Source: Actinomycetes bacterium
Lineage (GTDB): Bacteria; Actinomycetota; Acidimicrobiia; Acidimicrobiales; Poriferisodalaceae
Reading direction: 5' to 3'
Length of the DNA: 64,000 nt
Assembly: GCA_024228575.1 (NCBI GenBank)
Contig: JAAETH010000109.1
Location: 1-64,000, forward strand
Every line of letters starts with the position of its first letter. Position 1 is the first letter of the stretch. The position numbers and the translations under genes are program-made. The notes beneath the pieces are model-generated. The model saw only the letters and a program-made list of their open reading frames with translations, made no database searches and was not told where the DNA came from. Below, piece after piece: positions 27,785 to 37,156 of the stretch.

Positions 27785-29862
27785 CCGCCATCAACGAAGT
27801 AACCGACCTGACCCTCGACGGCGATGTAGCCGTCATCACCCTCGACTCGCCCCCGGTGAACGCCCTCAGCGCGGTCGTGCGCGACGGGCTCTACGACGCG
27901 TTCGAGCAGGCGATCGTCAGCGACGCAGCGTCGATCGTGCTGATCTGCGCTGGGCGGACCTTTATCGCCGGCGCCGACATCAGCGAGTTCGGGGGCAAGA
28001 GGGCCGGCAAGGAACTGCCAGAGGTTCAGGCGATGATCGAGGGCTCGACGAAGCCTGTCGTCGCCGCCATCCACGGCACCGCACTCGGCGGCGGCCTCGA
28101 AGTCGCTTTGTGTGCTCACTACCGCATCGCCGTGCCCAGCGCGAAGTGCGGCCTGCCCGAGGTCAACCTCGGCCTGCTCCCCGGTGCCGGTGGGACCCAG
28201 AGACTGCCCCGCATCGTCGGGGCCCAGAAGGCCCTCGAGTTCATGACCCAGGGCACCCACGTACCGGCCGCTGCGTGCCTCGAGATGGGCCTGGTCGATG
28301 AACTCGCCGGCGAGGGCAACCTCCTCGACGACGCCAAGGCCTTCGCCAGGCGCATCGTCGCCGAGGGTCGGCCGTTGGCCAAGATCCGCGACCTGACAGA
28401 CAACGTCGATGCAGACCGATCCAACCCCGGCCTCTTCGACGACTTCCGCAAGGCCAACGCACGCAAGTTCCGTGGCTACGCGGCTCCCGAGAGCATCATC
28501 CAGTGCGTCGAAGGGGCTGTGAACCTGCCCTTCGACGAGGGGCTGGCCAACGAACGTCGGCTGTTCACCGAACTGGTCAGCGGTCAACAGTCGGCTGCCA
28601 TGCGCTACGTCTTCTTCGCCGAGCGTCAGGTCTGGAAGATTCCGGACGTCCCCAAGGACACACCCGTCGTGCCCGTCAACAGCGTGGGCATCATCGGCGC
28701 GGGCACCATGGGTGGCGGCATCGCCATGAATTTCCTGAACGCAGGCATTCCGGTGACCATCGTCGAGATGAAACAGGAGGCTCTCGACCGTGGCCTCGGG
28801 GTCGTGCGAACCAACTACGAACGCAGCGCCAAACGCGGTCGCTTCTCGATGGAAGAAGCCGAGCGCCGCATGGCCATGCTGACGCCGTCGCTCGACATGA
28901 ACGACCTGGCCGAGGTCGACATGGTCATCGAGGCCGTATTCGAGAACATGGACATCAAGAAGGACGTGTTCGGCAAACTCGACGGCATCTGCAAGCCAGG
29001 CGCGGTCCTCGCGACCAACACCAGCTACCTGAACATCGACGAGATCGCGTCGGCGACGTCAAGGCCCGAGTCGGTCATCGGCATGCACTTCTTCTCGCCG
29101 GCCAACGTCATGAAACTGCTCGAGGTGGTGCGAGCCGAGAAGACGTCCATCGAGGTCATCAACACCGCGATGCAGATCGGCAAGCGCATCGGAAAGATTG
29201 CCGTACTGGCGCGGGTGTGCGACGGCTTCATCGGCAACCGTATGTTGGCCCAGCGCCGAGACTCGGCGAACGCCATGCTCGACGAGGGAGCCATGCCCTG
29301 GGATGTCGACAAGGCGCTGTTCGACTTCGGCTTCGCGATGGGGCCGTTCCAGATGAGCGACCTCGCCGGACTCGACATCGGTTGGAGCAAGGAAACCTCT
29401 CAACCCGACATTCGCCTGCGCGACGCTCTGTGCGAACTCGACCGACGGGGCCAAAAGACCGGGGCCGGCTACTACGACTACGACGAGAACAGGGTTGGCA
29501 GCCCGTCCGACGTCGTGGCAGGACTGGTGGCAGAGTTCGCTGCAAAGGGCGGTGCCGAGGCCCACGAGTTCACATCCGACGAGATCGTCGAACGCTTGGT
29601 GCTGCCGATGATCAACGAGGGCGCGAAGATCCTCGACGAAGGCATCGCCATCCGCCCATCGGACATCGACATCACCTGGATCAACGGCTACAACTGGCCG
29701 AAGTACCGGGGTGGTCCCATGTGGTACGCAGACCGTTACGGGATCCCCGAGCTGGTGGCACAACTCGAGGTGCTACAAGCCAGACACGGCGACAGGTGGG
29801 AGCCGGCCGCGATGCTGAAGCGCATGGTCGACGAGGGAAAGACGTTCGCCGACTTCAACTGA
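27781..29862 (+). CDS. bifunctional enoyl-CoA hydratase / 3-hydroxyacyl-CoA dehydrogenase
   Basis: A 693-aa beta-oxidation enzyme. Residues 1-190 form a crotonase domain with AGADISEFG (oxyanion hole), [12 protein letters not shown] and [17 protein letters not shown] supplying both catalytic Glu. From about residue 300, [20 protein letters not shown] starts the NAD-binding 3-hydroxyacyl-CoA dehydrogenase domain, with the catalytic His in [11 protein letters not shown], followed by duplicated C-terminal helical domains. The order and length match FadB/FadJ-type proteins. It starts at GTG overlapping the DUF2889 stop. No thiolase lies nearby, so the third step must be encoded elsewhere. Confidence 0.94.
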   Translation: MTAINEVTDLTLDGDVAVITLDSPPVNALSAVVRDGLYDAFEQAIVSDAASIVLICAGRTFIAGADISEFGGKRAGKELPEVQAMIEGSTKPVVAAIHGTALGGGLEVALCAHYRIAVPSAKCGLPEVNLGLLPGAGGTQRLPRIVGAQKALEFMTQGTHVPAAACLEMGLVDELAGEGNLLDDAKAFARRIVAEGRPLAKIRDLTDNVDADRSNPGLFDDFRKANARKFRGYAAPESIIQCVEGAVNLPFDEGLANERRLFTELVSGQQSAAMRYVFFAERQVWKIPDVPKDTPVVPVNSVGIIGAGTMGGGIAMNFLNAGIPVTIVEMKQEALDRGLGVVRTNYERSAKRGRFSMEEAERRMAMLTPSLDMNDLAEVDMVIEAVFENMDIKKDVFGKLDGICKPGAVLATNTSYLNIDEIASATSRPESVIGMHFFSPANVMKLLEVVRAEKTSIEVINTAMQIGKRIGKIAVLARVCDGFIGNRMLAQRRDSANAMLDEGAMPWDVDKALFDFGFAMGPFQMSDLAGLDIGWSKETSQPDIRLRDALCELDRRGQKTGAGYYDYDENRVGSPSDVVAGLVAEFAAKGGAEAHEFTSDEIVERLVLPMINEGAKILDEGIAIRPSDIDITWINGYNWPKYRGGPMWYADRYGIPELVAQLEVLQARHGDRWEPAAMLKRMVDEGKTFADFN

Positions 29863-29946
29863 TGTCATCAACCGTGTGGCCATAGACGTTTCACCGCTGG
29901 CGAGATGTGTCCGAGTCCGGGGAATCCGCATACTCGAGCTCAACTC

Positions 29947-29980
29947 GGGGGCTGCACAACACACCGGGTAGCCGGCCCCC
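29947..29980 (+). terminator. terminator-like hairpin downstream of the beta-oxidation gene
   Basis: GGGGGC and GCCCCC form a 6-bp stem around a 22-nt loop, 85 nt after the stop codon. No U-tract is present. The surrounding 29863-30155 stretch has no supported gene. Assignment is weak. Confidence 0.3.
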
Positions 29981-30155
29981 GTGTCGACGGGTGTGACTTG
30001 TGCCCCTACCTCATCTCGACGACGCCCTGGACGATGGACAACAGAGGGGGTTGCGCAGAGGTCTCGCACCCTCTCGATCATGGAACACTCCCCGTGACCA
30101 ACAAACGTACGGGCGTCGCAGCCAACACTGCGCGACACGCCAGGAGGTAGACGAG

Positions 30156-30542
30156 ATGTCGGACAACGACGCGATCCAGCCGGTGTCCAACGAACAGTGG
30201 CTCGAGCGGCTCACCGCCGAGCGCGAACGTCTCGTAGGTCTCAGAGCGAGCATCATCGACGAACACGAACCCCACGACGACCGCGAACACAACGGCACCA
30301 TCACAACGATCGACTCGCACCACGCCGACCGTGGCGCAGCAACCTATGAACTCGAACTCGAAACATCGATGCTGCATCGATTCGACGACGAGATCAAGCG
30401 GGTCGACGAAGCCGTGGCGAAGCTCGAGGCCGGCACCTTCGGGCTTTGCGAACGCTGTGGGGAGCCCATCCGCGACGAGCGCATGGACTTCGAGCCAGCG
30501 GCCCGCTACTGCATCACTCACCAGGCCGAGATGACCGGCTGA
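30156..30542 (+). CDS. DksA/TraR-family zinc-finger protein
   Basis: A 128-aa protein with an N-terminal coiled-coil-like helical hairpin (about residues 12-95) and a C-terminal zinc finger. The finger is C98-ER-C101-GEPI...C119-IT-H122, so the usual fourth Cys is a His, which can still ligate zinc. DksA-type proteins enter the RNA polymerase secondary channel and modulate transcription, often with ppGpp. Actinobacterial homologues are diverse, so the target is uncertain. AGGAGGT lies 8 nt before the ATG. It is upstream of, but probably separate from, the feo operon. Confidence 0.85.
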   Translation: MSDNDAIQPVSNEQWLERLTAERERLVGLRASIIDEHEPHDDREHNGTITTIDSHHADRGAATYELELETSMLHRFDDEIKRVDEAVAKLEAGTFGLCERCGEPIRDERMDFEPAARYCITHQAEMTG

Positions 30543-30571
30543 TCGAATCGGTCACAACACTGCGGGAAGCT

Positions 30572-30589
30572 TGTTAAGCTAGCTTGACA
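30572..30589. promoter_or_regulatory. near-perfect 18-bp palindrome upstream of feoA
   Basis: TGTTAAGCT|AGCTTGACA is an inverted repeat matching at 8 of 9 positions, 81 bp before feoA. The AT-rich dyad resembles DtxR/IdeR-type boxes in size and general layout but does not match the IdeR consensus closely. Position and symmetry suggest an iron-responsive repressor site. Confidence 0.5.
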
Positions 30590-30669
30590 CTGCAGCACAC
30601 TCCCGGGACGAACCCGCTGAGCAAGATGCAGTCTCACTAGTCCAGGCACCAACCCCGAGGTTCCCCCCG

Positions 30670-30921
30670 ATGTGTCCGACGCGGTTGTCGCAGCTACCGA
30701 CAGGCTCTCATGCCGTCGTGCTCGGCGTCGATCAGGGACCCTCGGGCGAAGGCCGTCGCCTCCAGGAAATCGGCTTTGTGCCCGGCACACCTGTCATCGT
30801 GGAGCGCAAGGCTCCCCTCGGAGATCCCATCGTGTTCGAAGTCAGGTCCACTCGCCTCGCTCTTCGGCGCCGTGCCGCCGACCTGATCGAGGTCGAGCTG
30901 ACGGGCGAACCGACCGGCTGA
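30670..30921 (+). CDS. feoA: ferrous iron transport protein FeoA
   Basis: An 83-aa SH3-like cytosolic protein that supports FeoB-mediated Fe(II) uptake. The core pattern G-E-GRRLQEIGFVPGTPVIVERKAPLGDPIVFEV is the FeoA domain, followed by a strand LALRRRAADLIEV. Its stop overlaps the feoB start by one base (TGATG). It is first in a feoA-feoB-nfu operon and sits behind a palindrome likely to be an iron-dependent operator. Confidence 0.93.
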   Translation: MCPTRLSQLPTGSHAVVLGVDQGPSGEGRRLQEIGFVPGTPVIVERKAPLGDPIVFEVRSTRLALRRRAADLIEVELTGEPTG

Positions 30922-32801
30922 TGGCCCCCCCGAACGTCACAGAAGCAGCAGCTTTCCAGATCGCAATTGTCGGCAGCCCCAACGCGGGAAAGACCAGCGT
31001 GTTCAACAGCCTGACCGGTGTCAGGTCGAGAACGGCAAACTACCCGGGCGTGACGGTGAGTCGCCGCGAAGCAACCGTCGAGATCGGCGGACGGATGGTC
31101 GAGCTCGTCGATCTTCCCGGAACCTACGGCCTCGAGCCGATCAGCCCAGACGAGGCCGTGGTCTCCGACGCCCTCCACGGACGTCTGGAAGGTTTCCGTC
31201 CACCCGACGCCCTGGTGATGATCGCCGATGCAACCTCTCTCGACCGATCACTCTTCCTGCTGGCCGAGTTTCTCGAGCTGGGGTTACCGACCTGCCTCGT
31301 GTTGACCATGGTCGACGAGGTCGCTGTTCGCCACGGTTCTGTCGACCTCACCCGACTGTCGGACGCCCTGGGCATACCCGTCGTCGGAGTCATCGGCCAC
31401 CGTGGTGTGGGAATGGCAACGGTGAAAGGTCTTCTCGTAGACCCTCACGACTGGATCCGCCCGATCGTCGCTCCCCCCGACACACTCGCCGAGCGCACTG
31501 CCTGGATCGATTCGATCATCGCCTCGGTCGTGGCGCCTCTCGACGCGGACGAACGCACCCGCCGGATCGACTCAGTTCTGCTCCACCCCGTCTGGGGGCC
31601 CGCTGCGTTCATCGCTGTCATGTTGGCGTTCTTCCAATCGATCTTCACGCTCGCAACACCCGCCGTCGACTGGCTCGAGACCGTCATCGGCGACTTCAGC
31701 GATTGGGTCAGGGACAACGTCGGCGGCACCTTTGGCGATCTGCTGGCCGACGGCGTCATCGCAGGTGTTGGTGGTGTTCTTGTCTTCGTTCCCCAGATCG
31801 CCCTGCTGTTCCTGATAATCGGATTGCTCGAACGTGTCGGCTACCTGGCCAGGGCTGCGCTGATGGCCGACCGCGTGATGGGACGGTTCGGGCTCGAGGG
31901 ACGCAGCTTCATCGCCATGTTGTCGTCGTTTGCGTGCGCCGTGCCAGGCATCATGTCGGCAAGAACCATCCCCAACGAGCGCGACCGCATCGTGACGATG
32001 ATGGCAGCTCCTCTCATGACCTGTTCGGCACGTCTGCCTGTGTTCACCCTGCTGATCGCGGCCTTCGTACCGAATGAGAGTGCTATTGGGCCGCTGCGGA
32101 GCCAAGGGCTTGCACTGTTCGGGTTGTATCTGTTGGGGGCACTATCTGGCCTGGTGTATTCGGCGGTACTCAGCAAGACGATGCTCGGCGGGCCCACCGC
32201 TCCCTTCATGATGGAGCTTCCCGCCTATCGTCGGCCGACTGCAACAGCGGTCCTTCTACACGTCTGGGACGGGGTCTGGTCGTTCGCCCGCAAGGCCGGA
32301 ACGGTCATTCTCGGCACGACCATCATCTTGTGGGTTCTGCTGTCGCTGCCGAACACGACCCCACCCGACACTCTGAGCGAAGCCGAACAAGCCAGCTATG
32401 AGATGGAGCACAGCATCGCTGGACGTGCAGGCAAGGCACTCGAGCCCGTGTTGGCGCCGCTCGGCTTCGAGTGGCGGACGAATGTGGCACTCATCGGCTC
32501 GCTCGCGGCGCGCGAGGTATTCGTCTCGACCCTGGCCATCACGACCGCCTCCGAGGACGAGGATGCCTTGGCCGACCGCATCGCCACGCTCGAGAACTCC
32601 GACGGATCGAGAGCATTCGACGGCCCCACCGTTGTCGCGTTGCTCATCTTCTTCGTCTATGCGCTGCAGTGTTTCTCCACGGTCGCGGTGCTGCACCGAG
32701 AGACGAACTCGTGGCGTTGGCCCGCAATAGCGATGAGCTCGATGCTGGGCATCGCGTATGTGGCGGCGCTCATCGGTCGCTCCATCGCGGAGCTTTTGTG
32801 A
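30921..32801 (+). CDS. feoB: ferrous iron transporter FeoB
   Basis: A 626-aa GTP-gated Fe(II) uptake protein. The N-terminal G domain has G1 GSPNAGKTS (18-26), the switch region YPGVTV, and G3 DLPGTYG (64-70). G4 reads TMVD (129-132) instead of the usual NxxD, which is unusual for guanine recognition. The membrane part has the Gate motifs, including a Cys in SSFACAVPGIMSART and a second in MTCSARLPVFTLLIAAF. It is shorter than the E. coli protein because it lacks an extended C-terminus. It overlaps feoA and nfu by one base on each side. Confidence 0.94.
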   Translation: MAPPNVTEAAAFQIAIVGSPNAGKTSVFNSLTGVRSRTANYPGVTVSRREATVEIGGRMVELVDLPGTYGLEPISPDEAVVSDALHGRLEGFRPPDALVMIADATSLDRSLFLLAEFLELGLPTCLVLTMVDEVAVRHGSVDLTRLSDALGIPVVGVIGHRGVGMATVKGLLVDPHDWIRPIVAPPDTLAERTAWIDSIIASVVAPLDADERTRRIDSVLLHPVWGPAAFIAVMLAFFQSIFTLATPAVDWLETVIGDFSDWVRDNVGGTFGDLLADGVIAGVGGVLVFVPQIALLFLIIGLLERVGYLARAALMADRVMGRFGLEGRSFIAMLSSFACAVPGIMSARTIPNERDRIVTMMAAPLMTCSARLPVFTLLIAAFVPNESAIGPLRSQGLALFGLYLLGALSGLVYSAVLSKTMLGGPTAPFMMELPAYRRPTATAVLLHVWDGVWSFARKAGTVILGTTIILWVLLSLPNTTPPDTLSEAEQASYEMEHSIAGRAGKALEPVLAPLGFEWRTNVALIGSLAAREVFVSTLAITTASEDEDALADRIATLENSDGSRAFDGPTVVALLIFFVYALQCFSTVAVLHRETNSWRWPAIAMSSMLGIAYVAALIGRSIAELL

Positions 32802-33436
32802 TGAGCGCGCCCAAGCGGCCGCGCCAGATCCACGTCGAACGCACCGCCGACCCGGCGGTGTTGCGCTGGGTACCTCATCACGACGCCCTCGACTCGGCAC
32901 CGCCAGGGCGACGAACCCTGCCCGATGGAGTTCCCCTGCATTCACTCGCCGCCGACGGATCGATCGCAGAGGTGGCTGTTCGGAACGGAAACGTACTCGT
33001 GCGCACCGAACATCCGGACACCTGGCACCAGACGGTGGGCCACGTGCAGACCGCCCTCCTGCTCGAGCTCGACGATCTCGACGATGACCCGCAGCACTGG
33101 CTGGTGACAGCGGTCGATGACACCGCTCCCCCACCGACCATCGACGAGGTCCAGCGCGTGGTCGATCGCTCTGCGGGTACCGTGTTCGCTTCGCACGGTG
33201 GCGCCATGACCGTGATAGCGGTCGACGAGTCGTCCGTCGTGCTCCACGGCGAGGGTGCTTGTTCGGGATGTTCACACAGCGACGAAACCGTGCTGGGCAC
33301 GATCGGGCCGGCCATACGCGCCGACTACCCGGACCTGGTCGAGATCATGATCGAACGCCAAGACCCTGAACTCGAGAGATCGATCCGAGAGGTGAAGCTC
33401 TCGCCCGTGCGATTCCTTCGCCAGAAGGGCCGCTAG
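32801..33436 (+). CDS. Nfu-type Fe-S scaffold protein
   Basis: A 211-aa protein. The N-terminus (IHVERTADPAVLRWVP, from about residue 10) resembles the Nfu N-terminal domain. The C-terminal NifU-like domain carries the cluster-binding motif GACSGCSHSD with C154 and C157. Nfu proteins carry [4Fe-4S] clusters to target enzymes. The ATG overlaps the feoB stop by one base, placing a cluster carrier as the third gene of a ferrous-iron uptake operon. The region between the domains (about 60-110) lacks recognised motifs. Confidence 0.85.
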   Translation: MSAPKRPRQIHVERTADPAVLRWVPHHDALDSAPPGRRTLPDGVPLHSLAADGSIAEVAVRNGNVLVRTEHPDTWHQTVGHVQTALLLELDDLDDDPQHWLVTAVDDTAPPPTIDEVQRVVDRSAGTVFASHGGAMTVIAVDESSVVLHGEGACSGCSHSDETVLGTIGPAIRADYPDLVEIMIERQDPELERSIREVKLSPVRFLRQKGR

Positions 33437-33440
33437 CCAG

Positions 33441-33469
33441 CGCGACCGAAGGGCTCGGCGTCGGTCGCG
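33441..33469. terminator. hairpin between convergent nfu and ppdK
   Basis: CGCGACCG and CGGTCGCG form a perfect 8-bp stem around a 13-nt loop in the 55-bp gap between the convergent genes. It could terminate transcription from both sides. No U-tract is seen. Confidence 0.6.
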
Positions 33470-33491
33470 GCAGGCTCGGGTCGCGATCTTG

Positions 33492-36212
33492 TCACTGCTC
33501 CCAGCTCTCCTCGATAGCGGCGTGCGCCGCGGCGAGCCGGGCCACGGGTACGCGATACGCAGAACAGCTGACGTAGTCGAGGCCGAGCCGCTGGCAGAGT
33601 CGGATCGACGCCGGGTCGCCGCCGTGTTCTCCACAGATGCCGACGACCAGATCGGGTCTGGTTTCGCGACCCTCGGTTATCGCCAGACCCATGAGACGAC
33701 CGACGCCTGCTTCATCGATGGACCTGAAGGGGTTCTCGTCGATGATGTGTTCATCGAGGTACCCGAGCAGGAAACTCGCTTCGGCATCGTCGCGACTGAC
33801 ACCGAGCGTCATCTGGGTCAGGTCGTTTGTTCCGAACGAGAAGAACTCGGCGTGTTCGGCCACCTGGCCAGCCGTGAGGGCAGCCCGAGGAACCTCGATC
33901 ATCGTTCCGATGGGGATCTTGATCGACGTCTTTCGTTCGTCGAACACAGCGTTCATCTCGGCCTCGATGAGCTTCCGGGCCGCGGCCATCTCGTTGGCGT
34001 TGCCCACGAGTGGCACCATGATCTCGGCATCGACCTCGTGGCCGTCGGCCTGGACATCGAGGGCGGCCTCGGTGATCGCCCTGGCCTGCATACGAATCAG
34101 GGCGCTGATCCTGAGTCCCAGCCTCACGCCGCGCAACCCCAGCATCGGGTTCTCTTCACGCAGTTCCTCGACGCGGGCCTGCATTGTCTTGACCTCGGCC
34201 AGCTCTTCGACGAGCGAGTCGACGCTCTCGAGGTCGCTTGCGTTCACCAGCCTGATACGGAGGTCGGCGGCCCTGGTGATGAGCTCGTCATGGTTCGGCA
34301 GGAACTCATGAAGTGGCGGATCGAGCAAGCGGATGATGACCGGATGGCCTTCCATCGCCCTGAAGAGCCCGTCGAAGTCGCCACGCTGCAGCGGCAACAA
34401 CAGGTCGATCGCCTCGCGCTGTTCGACCTGGGTCTCGGCTGTGATCATGTTCCGCATGATCAGCAATCGGTCGGAGGCAAAGAACATGTGCTCCGTGCGA
34501 CAGAGGCCGATTCCAGCGGCGCCGTAGCGTCGAGCACGCTCTGCCTCAACCGGATCGTCGGCGTTGGCTCTCACACCCAGTGTCCGGAACCCGTCGGCCC
34601 ACCCGAGCAGGGTCGACAACCATTCGTTGTCGAGATCGGGATCGATGGTCGGGATCTGATCCTGGTACACCCTGCCGGTGGTGCCATCGACAGACACCCA
34701 GTCGCCTTCGTGAATCTCGGTGTGGCCGACGGTCATCATTCGGGCCTGGAGGTCGATCTCGATGTCGGTCGCACCAACGACGGCGGGTTTGCCGAACTGG
34801 CGAGCGACCAGAGCCGCGTGACTCGTTCGGCCACCGCTCGACGTCAGGATGCCGACTGCGGCGAGCATGCCGTGGACGTCGTCTGGTTTGGTCTCGGGAC
34901 GCACGAGCAGGACGTCGCGGCCTTCGCCAACCCAGCGCTCGGCCAGGTCGGGGTCGAACGCCACCATGCCGACCGCCGCACCGGGCGACACGTTGAGCCC
35001 GGTCGTCAGCACCCCGGCGGCCTCGATGGCGACCGGGTCAAACTGTGGATGGAGGAAGAAGTCGATCTGGTCGGGGGTGACCCTGACGACGGCCTCTTCT
35101 CGACTGATGAGACCCTCGTTGGCCAGATCGACAGCGATCTTGACCGCCGCCTGAGCCGTGCGTTTGCCGGCTCTTGTCTGAAGGATCCAGAGTTTCCCTG
35201 CCTCGACCGTGAACTCCATGTCCTGCATGTCGCGGTGATGAGTCTCGAGTCGTTTGGCGATAGCCGCAAACTCGGCCGCCACCTCTGGCATGTCGTCACC
35301 GAGGTTTGTGATGTTCTTCGTCGGCCGAATGCCGGCTACGACATCCTCACCCTGGGCGTTGATCAGGTAATCACCTTCGAGGTGGTTTTCACCGGTCGTT
35401 GCGTCGCGGCTCATCGCCACACCGGTCGCGCAGTCGTTGCCCATGTTTCCGAACACCATCGTCACGACGTTGACGGCGGTACCGAGGTCGTGGTCGATAC
35501 CCGACGCGGTGCGATAGTCGAAGGCACGTTTGCCTCGCCAGCTCTCGAAAACGGCTTCAACCGCCATCCGGAGCTGCTCGTAGGGGTCGTTTGGAAAATC
35601 GACGTCCGAATGGAGGCCAACAACGGTCTTGAACGAGTTGATGATGACCCTGAGGTCGGCCGAGGACAGATCGGCGTCGCTGTCGACCTCGGCGCGTTCG
35701 CGTTGTGTCTTCAACACGTGTTCGAACGTTTCGTCGGCGACCCCGAGCACCACTCCCCCGAACATCTGGATGAGGCGGCGATACGAATCGAGAACAAAAC
35801 GCTCGTTTCCCGTCGCCTCGGCCATGCCCGCAACGACCTCGTCGTTCAGCCCTATGTCGAGAACGGTGTCCATCATTCCTGGCATCGAGAACTTGGCTCC
35901 CGAGCGACAGGCTACGAGCAGGGGGTTTTTGGGGTCACCGAAACTCTTCCCAGTCTGTTCCTCGAGCCAGGCCATCGACTCGAGGACCTGATCCCACAAA
36001 CCGTCGGGCATGACACCGTCGGCGTCCTGGTATGCGTTGCACGCCTCGGTCGTGACGACGAAGCCGGGCGGCACCGGGATGCCCTGCCTGGTCATGTCGC
36101 CGAGGTTGGCACCCTTGCCACCCAGAAGGCCGCGAACACCCTCCCAGTCGCCACCCACATACTCCTGCGCTTCATCAACCTGGTCGAATCGGTACAACCA
36201 ACGCCGCGTCAT
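33492..36212 (-). CDS. ppdK: pyruvate, phosphate dikinase
   Basis: A 906-aa enzyme interconverting pyruvate + ATP + Pi and PEP + AMP + PPi. The N-terminal nucleotide-binding domain has LLGGKGANLGDM and VACRSGAKFSMPGMMDTVL. The phosphohistidine domain has SSGGRTSHAALVAR with the catalytic H465. The C-terminal TIM barrel has GLCRTEHMFF and the catalytic Cys in GICGEHGGDP. The length fits the family. I start at ATG 36212, where GGAGAG precedes it, rather than the longer frame. With the isocitrate-lyase-family enzyme and beta-oxidation genes it would support gluconeogenic growth on lipids or organic acids (inference). Confidence 0.96.
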   Translation of the reverse strand: MTRRWLYRFDQVDEAQEYVGGDWEGVRGLLGGKGANLGDMTRQGIPVPPGFVVTTEACNAYQDADGVMPDGLWDQVLESMAWLEEQTGKSFGDPKNPLLVACRSGAKFSMPGMMDTVLDIGLNDEVVAGMAEATGNERFVLDSYRRLIQMFGGVVLGVADETFEHVLKTQRERAEVDSDADLSSADLRVIINSFKTVVGLHSDVDFPNDPYEQLRMAVEAVFESWRGKRAFDYRTASGIDHDLGTAVNVVTMVFGNMGNDCATGVAMSRDATTGENHLEGDYLINAQGEDVVAGIRPTKNITNLGDDMPEVAAEFAAIAKRLETHHRDMQDMEFTVEAGKLWILQTRAGKRTAQAAVKIAVDLANEGLISREEAVVRVTPDQIDFFLHPQFDPVAIEAAGVLTTGLNVSPGAAVGMVAFDPDLAERWVGEGRDVLLVRPETKPDDVHGMLAAVGILTSSGGRTSHAALVARQFGKPAVVGATDIEIDLQARMMTVGHTEIHEGDWVSVDGTTGRVYQDQIPTIDPDLDNEWLSTLLGWADGFRTLGVRANADDPVEAERARRYGAAGIGLCRTEHMFFASDRLLIMRNMITAETQVEQREAIDLLLPLQRGDFDGLFRAMEGHPVIIRLLDPPLHEFLPNHDELITRAADLRIRLVNASDLESVDSLVEELAEVKTMQARVEELREENPMLGLRGVRLGLRISALIRMQARAITEAALDVQADGHEVDAEIMVPLVGNANEMAAARKLIEAEMNAVFDERKTSIKIPIGTMIEVPRAALTAGQVAEHAEFFSFGTNDLTQMTLGVSRDDAEASFLLGYLDEHIIDENPFRSIDEAGVGRLMGLAITEGRETRPDLVVGICGEHGGDPASIRLCQRLGLDYVSCSAYRVPVARLAAAHAAIEESWEQ

Positions 36213-36337
36213 TTCTCTCCGATCTCGGACTGGCTCCAATCATCAGGAGAACGCTGTCGGGATGGAAGGGTCGGAGGACCCGGCTTCACGGGCTCGCCAC
36301 GCCCCGCGAGCTGGTGCACCGCTCGTGAGCGCGGCTC

Positions 36338-37156
36338 CTAGGGGTGGACCAAACCCGCCGTGATCACGGCGATCGCTGTGACCAGCGTGACAGCGACACC
36401 AAAAGCGAGCTGCTGCATGCCCAGGACCTTCGCCGGTCGCGGATCGCGCCTCGCCGACACCAGGTTCGCTGCACTCGCGGCGGCGACCGCGACCACTGCG
36501 GCTATCGGGACCGCATCAAAACCCCACCCGACGACGACCGCTACCACCGCAGCAATCTGTGCCAGATCGCTGTGCCACACGCGGTGGGGGCGACCATATG
36601 TACGAAAGATCTGGAGCCTCACATACGGAATCGCTGCACTCGAACGCGCCGCCAGAACACACCACAGGCCGATGGAGCCGCCAACCTGACCCCCGTCAGC
36701 GAGAGCGATCGCCGTGGCGACAGACCCCATGCCGATGCTGCCGGCCAACTCGGGGATCAGCCGCCGGCTGCGGCTGCGCATGTCGAACCAGAGCTCCACA
36801 CCGATCAACGGAGCGGCCACCAACAACGGAAGCCAGAACCTGCCTTCTGATCCGGCGACGATGATCGCTGCGAGACCAGCGATGACTGCCAGCTCGAGGG
36901 CGGCAACCCTGGCCGCCAGGGTGGATCTGTCGAGCCAACGATCGCGGAAGCGATCGACCAATACGACCTTCAACGGTGTACGAGCCATGAACCCGATCAT
37001 CGCCGCCAGTCCCAGGGCGAGCCCCGGCAGCGACCAGGCGACCAACAACCCGAGAAGAACCGGTTCGGCGGTCAGGCTCCAGCCGCCGTGTTCGGTCGGC
37101 ATGGCGACCGAACGCAGCGGCGACCGCTGCGCGGGTGCCTCGCCCAGATCGGTCAC
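36338..37156 (-). CDS. YwiC-like integral membrane protein
   Basis: A 272-aa membrane protein of the YwiC-like family, whose function is unknown. The conserved N-terminal motif MPTEHGGWSLTAEPVLLGL precedes about seven to eight hydrophobic helices. Between helices lie the polar motifs ARTPLKVVLVDRFRDR and RLQIFRTYGRPHRVWHSD. The sequence is rich in Ala/Val/Gly. It starts at GTG overlapping the stop of the universal stress protein gene (GTGA), so the two are coupled. UbiA-type prenyltransferases are a distant structural alternative, but their Asp-rich motifs are not evident. Confidence 0.8.
   Translation of the reverse strand: MTDLGEAPAQRSPLRSVAMPTEHGGWSLTAEPVLLGLLVAWSLPGLALGLAAMIGFMARTPLKVVLVDRFRDRWLDRSTLAARVAALELAVIAGLAAIIVAGSEGRFWLPLLVAAPLIGVELWFDMRSRSRRLIPELAGSIGMGSVATAIALADGGQVGGSIGLWCVLAARSSAAIPYVRLQIFRTYGRPHRVWHSDLAQIAAVVAVVVGWGFDAVPIAAVVAVAAASAANLVSARRDPRPAKVLGMQQLAFGVAVTLVTAIAVITAGLVHP

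Noticed and set aside
29905-30150. 81-aa frame upstream of the DksA-like gene
   Set aside because: No family similarity and no ribosome site; the composition is typical of random GC-rich sequence.
33489-36341. 950-aa open frame on the plus strand opposite pyruvate phosphate dikinase
   Set aside because: It is antisense to a clearly identified gene, has no family similarity, and is explained by GC-rich codon bias opening the opposite strand.
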